From Takakia lepidozioides (lineage: Eukaryota; Streptophyta; Takakiopsida; Takakiales; Takakiaceae): 64,000 bases of DNA. This document shows positions 11,969-20,745 of this stretch, piece by piece. Numbering within the stretch: the first letter of the stretch is position 1; each line of letters begins with the position of its first letter. Under the pieces are notes generated by a model. That model saw nothing but the letters and a program-made list of their open reading frames with translations. It made no database searches and was not told where the DNA came from. The stretch covers positions 35,216,001 through 35,280,000 of the forward strand of contig CM060731.1 in assembly GCA_030704615.1 (NCBI GenBank). The letters are read 5' to 3'. The translations under genes were made by a program, and so were the position numbers.

Positions 11969-12172
11969 CTGTCGTGCGTATACATATCGCTACACAACTA
12001 CATTGCTATCCAAAACCACACAACACATGTGCACACCAAACACTAGTCTATCACTAGTCCACCACTAGTGCACTACTAGGCTGCCACTAGGCAACCACTA
12101 GTCCAACCACTAGGCTGCTACTAGCCACCACTAATTCTGCCACTAGTGCAGCCACTAGTCCATCACAATTGT
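11969..12172. repeat. CTAGT-rich direct repeat, copy B
   Basis: This copy has the same opening and the same CACTAG minisatellite as copy A, with a shorter array, and ends again at CCATCACAAT. The two could be parts of LTRs of the adjacent gypsy element or an independent tandem duplication. Without a matching copy beyond 18505 I cannot decide. Confidence 0.7.
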
Positions 12173-12823
12173 CCCTAGCTGGTGCTTAGATCCCTCTAAG
12201 TCCGTGTAGCCACAAGATGTGATAGTGGCCATATAATAAGTCTCACTAAGTCCTCCACCACTGTCCCTACTACACTCAAACTTGATAGATCAAGAGGCCG
12301 GGTGCAAGAGTTGCCCCATCGTTAGTCGTTGTCTTGCAACCTTTAAACTTGAGCATGAGATCTCGAGTATTGACTCCTATGAGCTTGGGCTCCCATGTCT
12401 TGTTAGCTGCCACTAGTCATATCCACTACCACTATCCTAGGCAGTGTGGACATAACCAATCTCCATTAGGAACCCTCTCAGGTGGTGTCAAACATCCCAT
12501 ATGCCAACCTCTTGAGCATCGCCTTGGCCTTACTAGGATTTAATCGCTGGGAAGATTACACACAATATATTGATGTTTTTTTTAAAGGGTTTCTAGAGGA
12601 ACTCCACAAAGCCCGAACCAATGGCTGATACTGAGGTAAATCCAACTAATAGAGTGAGCCGTTCACAAAATTAGTGTCCATTTCCTATCGTTCTGCCCAA
12701 ACTAGGCATGTATCTATGGTAACAAGGCTACAACAAACAATTTGTCTCATAGGTACATCCTCTCTCTCTCTCTCACACACACTTGGTTTAACCTTTGAAA
12801 AGTTCCCGCACATTGCATTGCTC
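12173..12823. other. Noncoding; 3' flank of the gypsy element
   Basis: No open frame of value is present. For a minus-strand element, the polypurine tract and 3' LTR should begin in this region, but no LTR boundary can be assigned because the 5' LTR is missing. A (CT)n/(CA)n run lies at 12762-12782. Confidence 0.35.
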
Positions 12824-14275
12824 CTAAACTATCTTGGTTGTGACGGCACCACTAGCATGCCCACATAGCATACAACGCAACCTTGCAGGTACCACTGAAA
12901 GGTTGGGATCTATCCTCCCATCCACATGTGGAAGGTGATATGGTGCACAATTGCGCACATAGTCTTTCCATACCATGCCATCTCGACCCTCCAGAATCAC
13001 ATCTCCTGAAAGCAACACCTCCTTGATCCTTAGAATCACACATCCTGCTGTGACGTCCAAGGTCGTAGGCGATGTCTGCTGTAGATACACATAGTCCCCA
13101 GGAAGGAAACACCAAACTCCTGGCCGATATTCCCCTCCACGTATAGTGACATACCTCAATGTGTCTCGGTGTTGGGCAATAGCAAGGTTCTCAAAAGCCA
13201 TAGGCATGACTCTCTTGAACAACTCTGCCTGCTGGGCACATGCTTGTGTCCACACATCCGATCATCAGAGAGGACTACTGCAGCCTCATTGCGAATAGAT
13301 GCAGACAAATCCGGCTCTCGGCCAAAGAGAAGGAAATATGGTGAGAAGGAGGCAAGTGATGCTTGCTTGCTAAACCTGTAGCCCATGGCTAACCAAGGTA
13401 CATGAAGATCCCAATCTCCTAGGTGTCCCTTTTGCAAGCCATACTTGCGCAAACCTCTCTTCACCATCTGAACAACTCTATCTGTCAAGCCATCGGCCTC
13501 AGGATGATCCCGAAAAGTGGTGCGTGGTCTATCAAGGCTTTATCACACAAAGCCTGAAACTCCCCCAAGAACTCTCTCCCTTGGTCCGTGAGTACCTCAG
13601 CTGGAGCGCTGAATCGGCTAAGCACACGATCCAAGAATGCATACGCAGCTCCCTCACTAGCCTTATCAGGCAATGAAACCAACTCAATCCACTTGGAGAA
13701 GTGCTCCACCATCACTATCACATATCATCACGGTGCATAATTGTCATGACACGGCCTGCGAAGTCAAGACTCCACCTGTAGCCCAATCCCATGATGGGTA
13801 AATGATGCAACTGTGGTGTAGGGGCGTTAAATGAAGCACGCACCCTGTCACACACCATGCACCTAGCCACGAACTGTTGCACCTCTGTGTGCATACCACG
13901 CCACCAAATCTGTCCTTGCAGTAGACTATGAGTGTATCGCACTCCAAAATGCCTCAACTCCTCATGGGCATGCCGCACTAACCGTACACACTGTGTTGGG
14001 TGAGGCACAATCCTCACCCGACCATCCTCCCACACTCGGAGCATGTGGATCCCCTCCCACTTGAACCTCTTGGCTCGTTGCAAGATCCGATCCCTCTTCT
14101 TGGCAGTTACACTAGCTGTCATGTCTCCAGTGCGGAGGTAATCCAACACAACCGAATCCTCATGTATATCTCTGGCACCACCTGGCTCATCACTAGCCTC
14201 AGGGTCCTTAGACACTCCGTCTACATTTATCCCTATTGTAGGTCCAACCTGACCTCCCGATGCCAAGATACACAA
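12824..14275 (-). pseudogene. Gypsy integrase in three broken frames
   Basis: The piece 14275-13718 holds the zinc-binding H-H-C-C domain (HFGVRYTHSLLQGQIWW then CMVCDRVRA) and the start of the core, YRWSLDFAG, with the first catalytic Asp. The piece 13721-13485 has VLTDQGREFLGEFQ with the second Asp. After a frameshift at about 13495 the third catalytic residue appears in HPEADGLTDRVVQMVKRGL (13488-13156). The C-terminal piece 13255-12824 contains RPGVWCFLPGDYVYLQQ, a GPY/F-like beta domain, and a final Cys pair (CMLCGHASG) that may be the start of a lost zinc finger. All DDE residues survive, but the reading frame does not. Confidence 0.8.
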
Positions 14276-14646
14276 AAAGGCAGATGTATGCCATCCGACA
14301 CCATCTCCTCGTCCGTCTCACCATGCCACCGAGCTCCAGTGTCATCCTGCTGGTTCGTGCATGGATTGCGATTCAATCCATCCGCATCCCTATTGACCAA
14401 ACCCGGTCGATGCACAACCTGAAAGTCATACTCTTGGAGTATAAGTGCCCACCGTGCAAGCTTCCCCGTAAGCTTGTCTGACTCCATCAACCACTTGAGT
14501 GGCTGGTGATCCGTGACAAGGGTGAAGAGATTGTCGTATAGATAGCACCTGAAGTGTGCCACGACCCATATTGCAGGTAAGCACTCTCCTTCATATGAGC
14601 TATACTTAGACTCTGCAGCGTTGTTCGAGCAGCTAGTATAAGCCAC
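14233..14646 (-). pseudogene. Gypsy RNase H
   Basis: The segment starts inside the RNase H fold (VAYTSCSNNAAESKYSSYEG) and continues with ECLPAIWVVAHFRCYLY, FTLVTDHQPLKWLMES and KLARWALILQEYDFQVVHRPG, ending NRDADGLNRNPC. The glutamate of YEGE and the TDHQPL aspartate are canonical. The N-terminal part, HTDCSILGLGAVLTQVDDEGK, is present upstream to about 14735 after a stop. The region linking RT to RNase H (14990-14735) contains several stops. Confidence 0.8.
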
Positions 14647-14989
14647 TACGAACTATTTTCCCTCATCATCCACCTGTGTGAGCACCGCTCCAAGTCCCAG
14701 TATGCTACAATCCGTATGTAGCTGAAAGGGGCGCCCTCTGATAGGTCGTCTCAAGATGGGCGCCGAGATCAACCTCGCCTTGAGCTCTTAAAAAGTTCGT
14801 TCTTGCTCATCTTCCCACTACCACTCCTGGTCTACTTTGGTCAGCTTGGTTAGAGCCTTTGCAATAGCACTTAATCCCTTGACAAACCATCTATAGTAAG
14901 TTTGCCAAACCCATGAAAGCTCGAACTCGGCTCACATCCGTGGGGCGTGGAATCTGTGCGATGGCCTCTACCTTAGTCTACTATACCCC

Positions 14990-15884
14990 CAATCCTCCAA
15001 GATATATCATGTGGCCCAAATACTCAATCTGGTTGTGGAAGAACTTGCACTTCCCGGATGTAATTTCAACCCGTGCGCTCTCAAGTGCTCAAACACCACT
15101 TGAAGGTGTCTCTCATGCTCCTGCACCGTAGCACTAAAGATGACATGATGTCATCTATGTAGCACCGAGCAAAGTCCACCCCTCCTAGAATCTTGTCCAT
15201 AACTCTCTGGAACTCTGCAAGAGCGTTCTTAAGTCCGAATGATAAGAACCGCCACTGATATAGGCAATTGTTCCCGTGCTCATTGATCCCCCAGAATGTC
15301 GTCTTCTGCTTGTCCGCCTCCTTGATCGGCAACTGGTGATATCCGGACCGCAAGTCCAAAGTGCTAAAGACCTTGGCATGCCCAATGGCATCAAAGATCT
15401 CCTCTGGTGTGGGCATGACATACTTATCGGACTTGGTCTGACGATTTACAGGCCGGTAATCACCACACATTCGTCTTTCCGTCCAATTGCCATAGACATT
15501 TTTCTTGGCTAGCATCACTGTGGTTGAAGCATACTCTCCACCAGAGAGCTCCACCAAACCAGCCTCCCAGAGATCTTGAGTCCTCATCTGAATCAAAGAC
15601 CTCTCCATGTCACTGTATCTATAGGGTCTCCGAAAGATTGGCGTGTCCGTGGCCAACTCAATACGAATCTCCTGACCCTTCAGTGCTCCCAAATCCTTCA
15701 AACTGAAGGCAAAACAATTCCTATAAGCCCTCAGGGAACCGCCGTATACATCATCTCTCTTCTCCAGTGATAATGGGTCTAATATCAGGCTCCCAATTGT
15801 CCTCCGGAACTGCAACCTTAAGTCCACCAGACTTAGAGGTAGGAGACATGTCCCATGGTTGCTATACCGCAACCTCTTGAGCAA
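14990..15884 (-). pseudogene. Gypsy reverse transcriptase
   Basis: The frame 15884-15081 contains the RT fingers and palm: IFRRPYRYS, a MCGDYRPVNRQTKSDKY block, FSTLDLRSGYHQLPI, TTFWG, FGLKNALAEFQRVMD, and the catalytic YIDDI near 15155. All three carboxylates (Asp of LDL and the two Asp of YIDD) are retained. A frameshift follows YIDDI, after which EHERHLQVVFEHLRAHGLKLHPG continues in another frame to about 15040. Synthesis of element cDNA is the expected role. This piece is the best-preserved part of the polyprotein. Confidence 0.85.
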
Positions 15885-15976
15885 TACTCCCTGCCTGCTC
15901 AGTTAGTGACAAGGCCTCATCCTGCCCCATCATCTCATCCTTGAGGACCTCCTCAACCCGAGAATAATCCCCAACC

Positions 15977-17347
15977 TCATCCATCACAGCCGCCTTGGCT
16001 GCCAACTCCCTCTGAACCTCGAGCACCTCCCACGTGTGTCATGGATGTCTGCACCCCGTGGTCCTCACCGGCTCGCTCCCACTCACTGCTTGTACCGTCT
16101 CGGTAGGCAGAGAGACCATCAAGGGAAGTGCACTCCCGCACTCTATGTTGCTCAGCCATAGCCAAGCTGATAATCCAGGTCAAGCAATTGAGATCCACCG
16201 CTTGCCCCAACACCTGACGACGCGATGCCTCAGAAAGAGAAGGCACCGCCGTGGTCCCAATGGAAAAACCCATCGCCCGCTCACGCTCATCAGCATTAGG
16301 CTCCACTAACTGCTGCAACTGAGCATCCCACAGGAGGCCAGGTCCACTATCTCGAAATGCATGTGATCCATGAAAGCTGAGCAGTGTAAGTAGTGTTGCT
16401 CGTGGTTGACCCACCTTGTTGACCAATGCCAAAGGCGAGCGGTCATCGTGTCTCACACGCTGAGACTGCCTCCATGTGTCCAAAATGATATCCACTGTGA
16501 GGTGTGTTGGCCGCTGCACCCCATCAAATACATGTTTGAGCAGTGCAGGTGACATCAAGTTAATCCACCATAACCGTGGACGATGAGCCCGTGACCCCAC
16601 TGCAGCTGCATCCAACAATACTACTAACCCAAGCCACGACCGGACTTGATGCACACTGGCCATCACCCTGGCCCGAGAATCGCCCAACAGTGGCACATTC
16701 TCCAAGATGTATGCTGGAGATACAGCTTGATGAAGCTGTAAGTGGCGCAAAACCCGCACCATCTCCCAAAACAGACCCGACCTTGAGTCTTGCAATCCAT
16801 TGTCATGCCCGGCTGATGAATGCCCTTGGCAGGGCCAACCTGCCACTACCAAATCAATGGAGCCAACCCGCTCCAAATCCTACGCCCCCAGCAAAGAAAT
16901 GTCTGCTGGCAAGACCTGCTGATATCCACGAACCGCAGACACCGGCAACAACTTAGGGTACTGCTGCACCAACTGAGCAACATGACGAAGTGAGACGCGT
17001 CGTGCAGTCTCATCTCTCTCCACATATAAGTAACGTCGTACTCGTACACCTGCCTGAAGCACAACAGCCAATCCGGTGCTGATCCCGCCAAACAAGTCCA
17101 GAAGGCAAATGCCTTCATCCGGATACTGCCACACAATAGGTGTGGTATCCAATGATGACAACTAAGGTGGCTTTGGTGCAATAACCACACTCTCCTCCTC
17201 TCCTGATAGCACAAAAGCCTCTACCCAGGCTTGTTGCACCCGCCAATCAGCAACCCGCTGCAAATCCTTGCTCATGCCCCACAATGAAGTCTGAGCAACC
17301 ATAGTAGGCAACTCCGCCATACCATACCATATAATGAGTGTTGTCAT
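15977..17347 (-). pseudogene. C5-cytosine DNA methyltransferase domain inside gypsy pol
   Basis: One minus-strand frame holds the ordered C5-methyltransferase motifs. Motif I is LLDLFGGISTGLA (about 17105-17065), which binds AdoMet. An acidic residue follows in RRYLYVERDE (motif II). Motif IV is DLVVAGWPCQGHSSAG, with the catalytic Pro-Cys at about 16829-16834. Motif VI is ILENV (about 16700), and a motif VIII-like HRPRLWW sits near 16570. A motif X-like tail reads RRQVLGQAVDLNCLTWI. The enzyme class transfers a methyl group to carbon 5 of cytosine in DNA. The domain (about 390 residues) contains the full catalytic set. It is interrupted by stops at 17162-17164 and 16880-16882, so this copy is probably dead. 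It sits between protease and RT, not at an element edge, so it is a component of the retroelement and not a neighbouring host gene. The GWPCQG form is closer to bacterial and retroelement enzymes than to plant MET1, CMT or DRM. Confidence 0.88.
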
Positions 17348-17363
17348 CCAACAACTCTCCAGG

Positions 17364-17798
17364 CTAAGTCACTGCAGCTGTGAATGCTGCCAGTGTCGGC
17401 ATCTTGCCCCACTGGGCAACCGCAACTCCACCTATGAACGTCACGGAGAGCTGCACACGCCGGTCCTCCCCTGACTGCCATCCAGGCCTATAGGATGCTG
17501 ACTCCTTCCAAAAATCCAGGGTGAAGCCCATGGGGTACGACACTGCCCCACCAACAAGGACATCGTACGAGACCGCGTTTGTCACAATGACCTTGGCTCT
17601 TATCACTGAGCCATCTGTAGGATGATCCGGCTGTAGTCGGATAGCCAACTCACGCCGTGTCATGCTCCGAGCCTGCTCTGATCCTCCCAGGGATGTCTGT
17701 ATCTGGAAAATGCAAGGCTCCATGTCCGCCTCTGTGAGGCCCAAGCGTGCAATAGCAGCTCTGCCCATCATCAATGGCTGAGTTTCCGAGTCCAACAA
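17364..17798 (-). pseudogene. Gypsy aspartic protease (retropepsin-like)
   Basis: The frame carries VLLDSETQPLMMG near its start, matching the retropepsin active-site loop (L-D-S/T-G), although the usual Gly after Ser is Glu here. About 70 residues later VTNAVSYDVLVGGAVSYPMG matches the flap and substrate-pocket region of the plant gypsy protease fold, followed by a Trp-rich tail (FWKES, YRPGW). In a live element it would cut the polyprotein inside the particle. The Gly to Glu change and the flanking stop suggest inactivity. It lies directly upstream of the methyltransferase with a frame change near 17350. Confidence 0.7.
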
Positions 17799-17801
17799 GA
17801 C

Positions 17802-18359
17802 TCATAGTGGCCAGTACATCTTGCCTGCCGGTCCACTCAAACAGAAAATGTCATCCTGGTTGTTCAACATGACAACTCCGGGTGTCACCATGGCGCGCTC
17901 AATGGCTGGCCTAGCTGGTAGCTCCATCAACCTGGCAGTTGTAGCTTGCCATGACGCCGCCGTGGCAGGCTTGACCCTCACATTCGAGGATCCCTCCGGC
18001 ACTACACCTCCCACTATCTCCGCAAAAGATGAAGTAACCTCCCCACTCTCACAGAGTGTAGCTGCCAGCCTGAACACCTCAGCTGGTCTTACCCCCGGCG
18101 TCGCAATCATGGTAGAGGAGAACAATGGAGCCTGACCCATAGATGTGGCCGCCCCCAGCTGCACACTAGCTGCCGTAGCCTTGGCAACACTAGGTAGTGG
18201 TGCTGCCCGTGTAGCTCTCCCCAATGGCATAGTAACCTCCGCCTCGGTAACAGTCGGGCAAAAACTAGGTACCATGGTCGACATTGTCTCCGCCAATGTG
18301 AATGACTGAGGAAGCTTGGCCTGATAGTTTGCCTCCCCACGCTGTGGATCCAACTCCAC
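17802..18359 (-). pseudogene. Gypsy polyprotein: region before the protease
   Basis: An Ala/Pro/Thr-rich segment of 185 codons ends MYWPL and a TGA stop. It continues in the same frame into the protease at 17798, so it is the N-terminal part of pol or the C-terminal part of gag. No CCHC knuckle is visible in it. Most of gag is missing from the element. The function of this linker cannot be read from sequence. Confidence 0.6.
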
Positions 18360-18505
18360 CTCTATACCTGTCGTCTTTCTCTCTACAAGAAAAACATATC
18401 GTTGTGGAATAGACTACCTATTCTCCGTGGGAGACTTACTATGCCTCCGGCTAGCCCGCTGTCAAATCCCTACTTGTCGTGCTGCCTTCCCCGCCATAGA
18501 GCTGT

Positions 18506-20242
18506 CCATGAGTGAAATGTGAAATGTTCTAATTTTTTTGATATTGTGCAAGATATTCATGAATGTCTAAGGTTCATTTTCACAAATGAATCTAAAGGTA
18601 ATCAGCCTTCATGGCAATTGTAAGTTTATTTTTTTCCTTACCTTTTAATAAAGTTACAATCCCCCTGTTCTGTTAAAAAAATAAAATAAAATAAATCTAG
18701 GCATTTCCCTTAAAAAAATAAAAAAATCTAGGTATCAGTGTCTCCAGCTCAAATTATGGAGGAGGTGATATGCATGTGTGTGTACAGAGGGATGGCAGCG
18801 TGCTCCGGCGCCCTCCTGCGAGCGCACGGAGAGGCCATACCCAAGGGCCTGTCTTGTCTTTGCTGTGACCTCACATCGTGCAGCAGATTAGTGGCCCAGG
18901 AATTGGAGCTGCGATGGGCAATGCGGGGCCCAACTTACTTGGAGGTGATAGCTACGATGCTTCGCCATCTTACAGGGGAAGCGAACAATGGTATGACATG
19001 TAATTGCGTGTTTCTTGAGTTTTACTGCGTTATGGTGAAGAAGTGGGCTCTAGAGTAATATGCTTGTAATCGTGCGCTTGTATGAAATATCCTAAAGTGC
19101 TTCTATATCACCTTTTCTATTGATTGTGTGTGTAAGAGAGAAAATGGGAAAGAGAGAGAGAGTGAGAAGAAACCATGGTGAGAGAGAGTTACATTGCCAT
19201 CATTATCGGCGGATATCGGCTGGAAGCTTCTATGCATTGATTTTGAGCTCATTCCGCAATGTGGAGGCAAATGTAGCACAGATACACACGTTGATTTTGT
19301 ATCTTTGGAGAAATGCAGAACCACAACTGCCAATCACAGCGAGGGAATGGATAACGGAGTGAGAGAGTGCTGTGAGAGTGGGTGGGACAAACCCTTGGGT
19401 CCCCAAGGAATATCAACCCTTGCGGAGCCAGTTTGGGATCCAAGCACACCAGGTTATGGAAACTCAGAATGTAACCCTACAGCGCCGGTTGCATAGCCCA
19501 TGACATTGAGCTTACGAAAGGAACAGATAGAAATGAAATGGAACTTTATAACCCCTGCAGAAAGCTCAAAGAGCTTATGGGACAAAAGGAAAGCAAGAAA
19601 CAAGAAAGAATGAAAGACAAAGAGCAAAGCCAGAAGCAGCCCTAAAGCAACTACTGCTCAAGGGATTGTCATGGAACAGAGTGGAATCTGCCATGGATCT
19701 CATAGTAAAAAGGGCAGCAAAAGGAGAAGTGCTCTCAGTTTCGATGCAACGGTTGGGCCCCGTGCAAGCTGGGCATAGGTGGTCTTCTCATTGCAAGTTT
19801 TCCCATCTACCAGTCTCTATCCTTAAATTGTGGGAGCCCATCCTGAATTGCCCCAATGCCTTCAAAAGACAGAGAGATAAAGGTGCAGATAAGTAATTAG
19901 GCCGCAAGATTCTATCATCATGGACGCGAGGATTATTGAAAGCCTACATTTGCATTCCTCAAGACAGGCAATAAGGAGCTGCTAATATACATGCCTTGGT
20001 GTTTGCATACAGGCCAAGCGATAAGCCCAGAACGCCTCTGTCAGGAGTTCTTCTCAAATTCTCTGCAGTGGTGTGACAAGGTGAGTCCAGTTTCATAAGA
20101 GTGGACAAGGGTTTTTCAAGGAGGCGTGTGACTGGCAACATAAATTGTATTGTGTGTGGCATTCTCTCCAGCAGAACCAAATACTATTGCCAGTAGATCC
20201 CTGTTATTTTCTTAAGGTACTTGTAGGTCGGGTTGTTGTAAC
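18506..20242. other. Intergenic DNA upstream of the PPR gene; unrecognised short ORFs
   Basis: The gypsy sequence ends near 18505. An open frame at 18738-19058 (106 codons, with RWAMRGPTYLEVIATMLRHL) has protein-like composition but no family resemblance. A GAGAGA-rich stretch lies at 19130-19190. No gene can be named. Confidence 0.35.
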
Positions 20243-20745
20243 TTGGCTGTTTTCAATCCATTGCTACTGAGCTACACGTTGTTTTCACAGATAAGTCCAA
20301 AATCGCCAGACTTGAGACATAAGAATACCAAGGAGGTCCTTTGGGTTGAGAGTTGGTCGAACCCTCCTTGGGTGCAAGCAGAGCTACCGCCAATGATACA
20401 AGGTCAAGAACAATCTGTTGATGGTTCTATAATTGGTATTCGCCATGGAGCTGCAGGCAGAGGATACAACGGGTATTTTTTTTATGATGATTCAGGGGTT
20501 CCATCTCATACAGATAGAATCGGTACAGTGTACAAGTCCACTGCTTTCATATAACCTTGCAAATAAATAAAAGAAGCCTGCTTAGCACACCAAAAGTTTC
20601 GCTAAGAAATTAACAAAAATAGGGGCTTCGCCTTCTGCCTTCATGGGCTGAACAGATATGTTATTGAAGTATCTTGGACCTTTGAGAGAGAGTATGTAGG
20701 TTTGAGTGTAAAAGTTCGTAACTCAAGTGTTTCAAGTCATGCAGG
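20243..20745 (+). promoter_or_regulatory. 5' flank of the PPR gene, duplicated at 41100-41420
   Basis: A 180 bp block (about 20290-20480) is homologous to the minus strand upstream of the PPR pseudogene at 40060-40906. In translation both read KEVLW or EEVLW followed by MIQG or IIQG at the same spacing. The block therefore moved together with the PPR coding region. It may be leader or promoter sequence or an upstream exon. No clear TATA box or splice site fixes the transcription start. Confidence 0.45.

Larger units (their letters stand above)
12824..18505 (-). mobile_element. Ty3/gypsy retrotransposon with an embedded DNA methyltransferase, 5'-truncated
   Basis: On the minus strand the order is gag-pol linker and protease (18359-17364), C5-cytosine methyltransferase (17347-15977), reverse transcriptase (15884-about 15000), RNase H (14646-14233) and integrase (14275-12824). 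RT upstream of RNase H and integrase is the Ty3/gypsy order. Gag and the 5' LTR are absent beyond about 18505, where the sequence changes to AT-rich unrelated DNA. Frameshifts and stops interrupt the polyprotein at several points. One stop (17802-17804) sits directly before VLLDSETQPLMMG and fits CGA to TGA, so the ancestral frame was continuous from linker into protease. The methyltransferase frame is open for about 457 codons apart from two stops. Confidence 0.85.

Noticed and set aside
15977-17347. A host MET1, CMT or DRM gene interrupted by a transposon
   Set aside because: There is no BAH, chromo, UBA or replication-focus domain, the frame lies between protease and RT on the same strand, and the PCQ context differs from the plant families.
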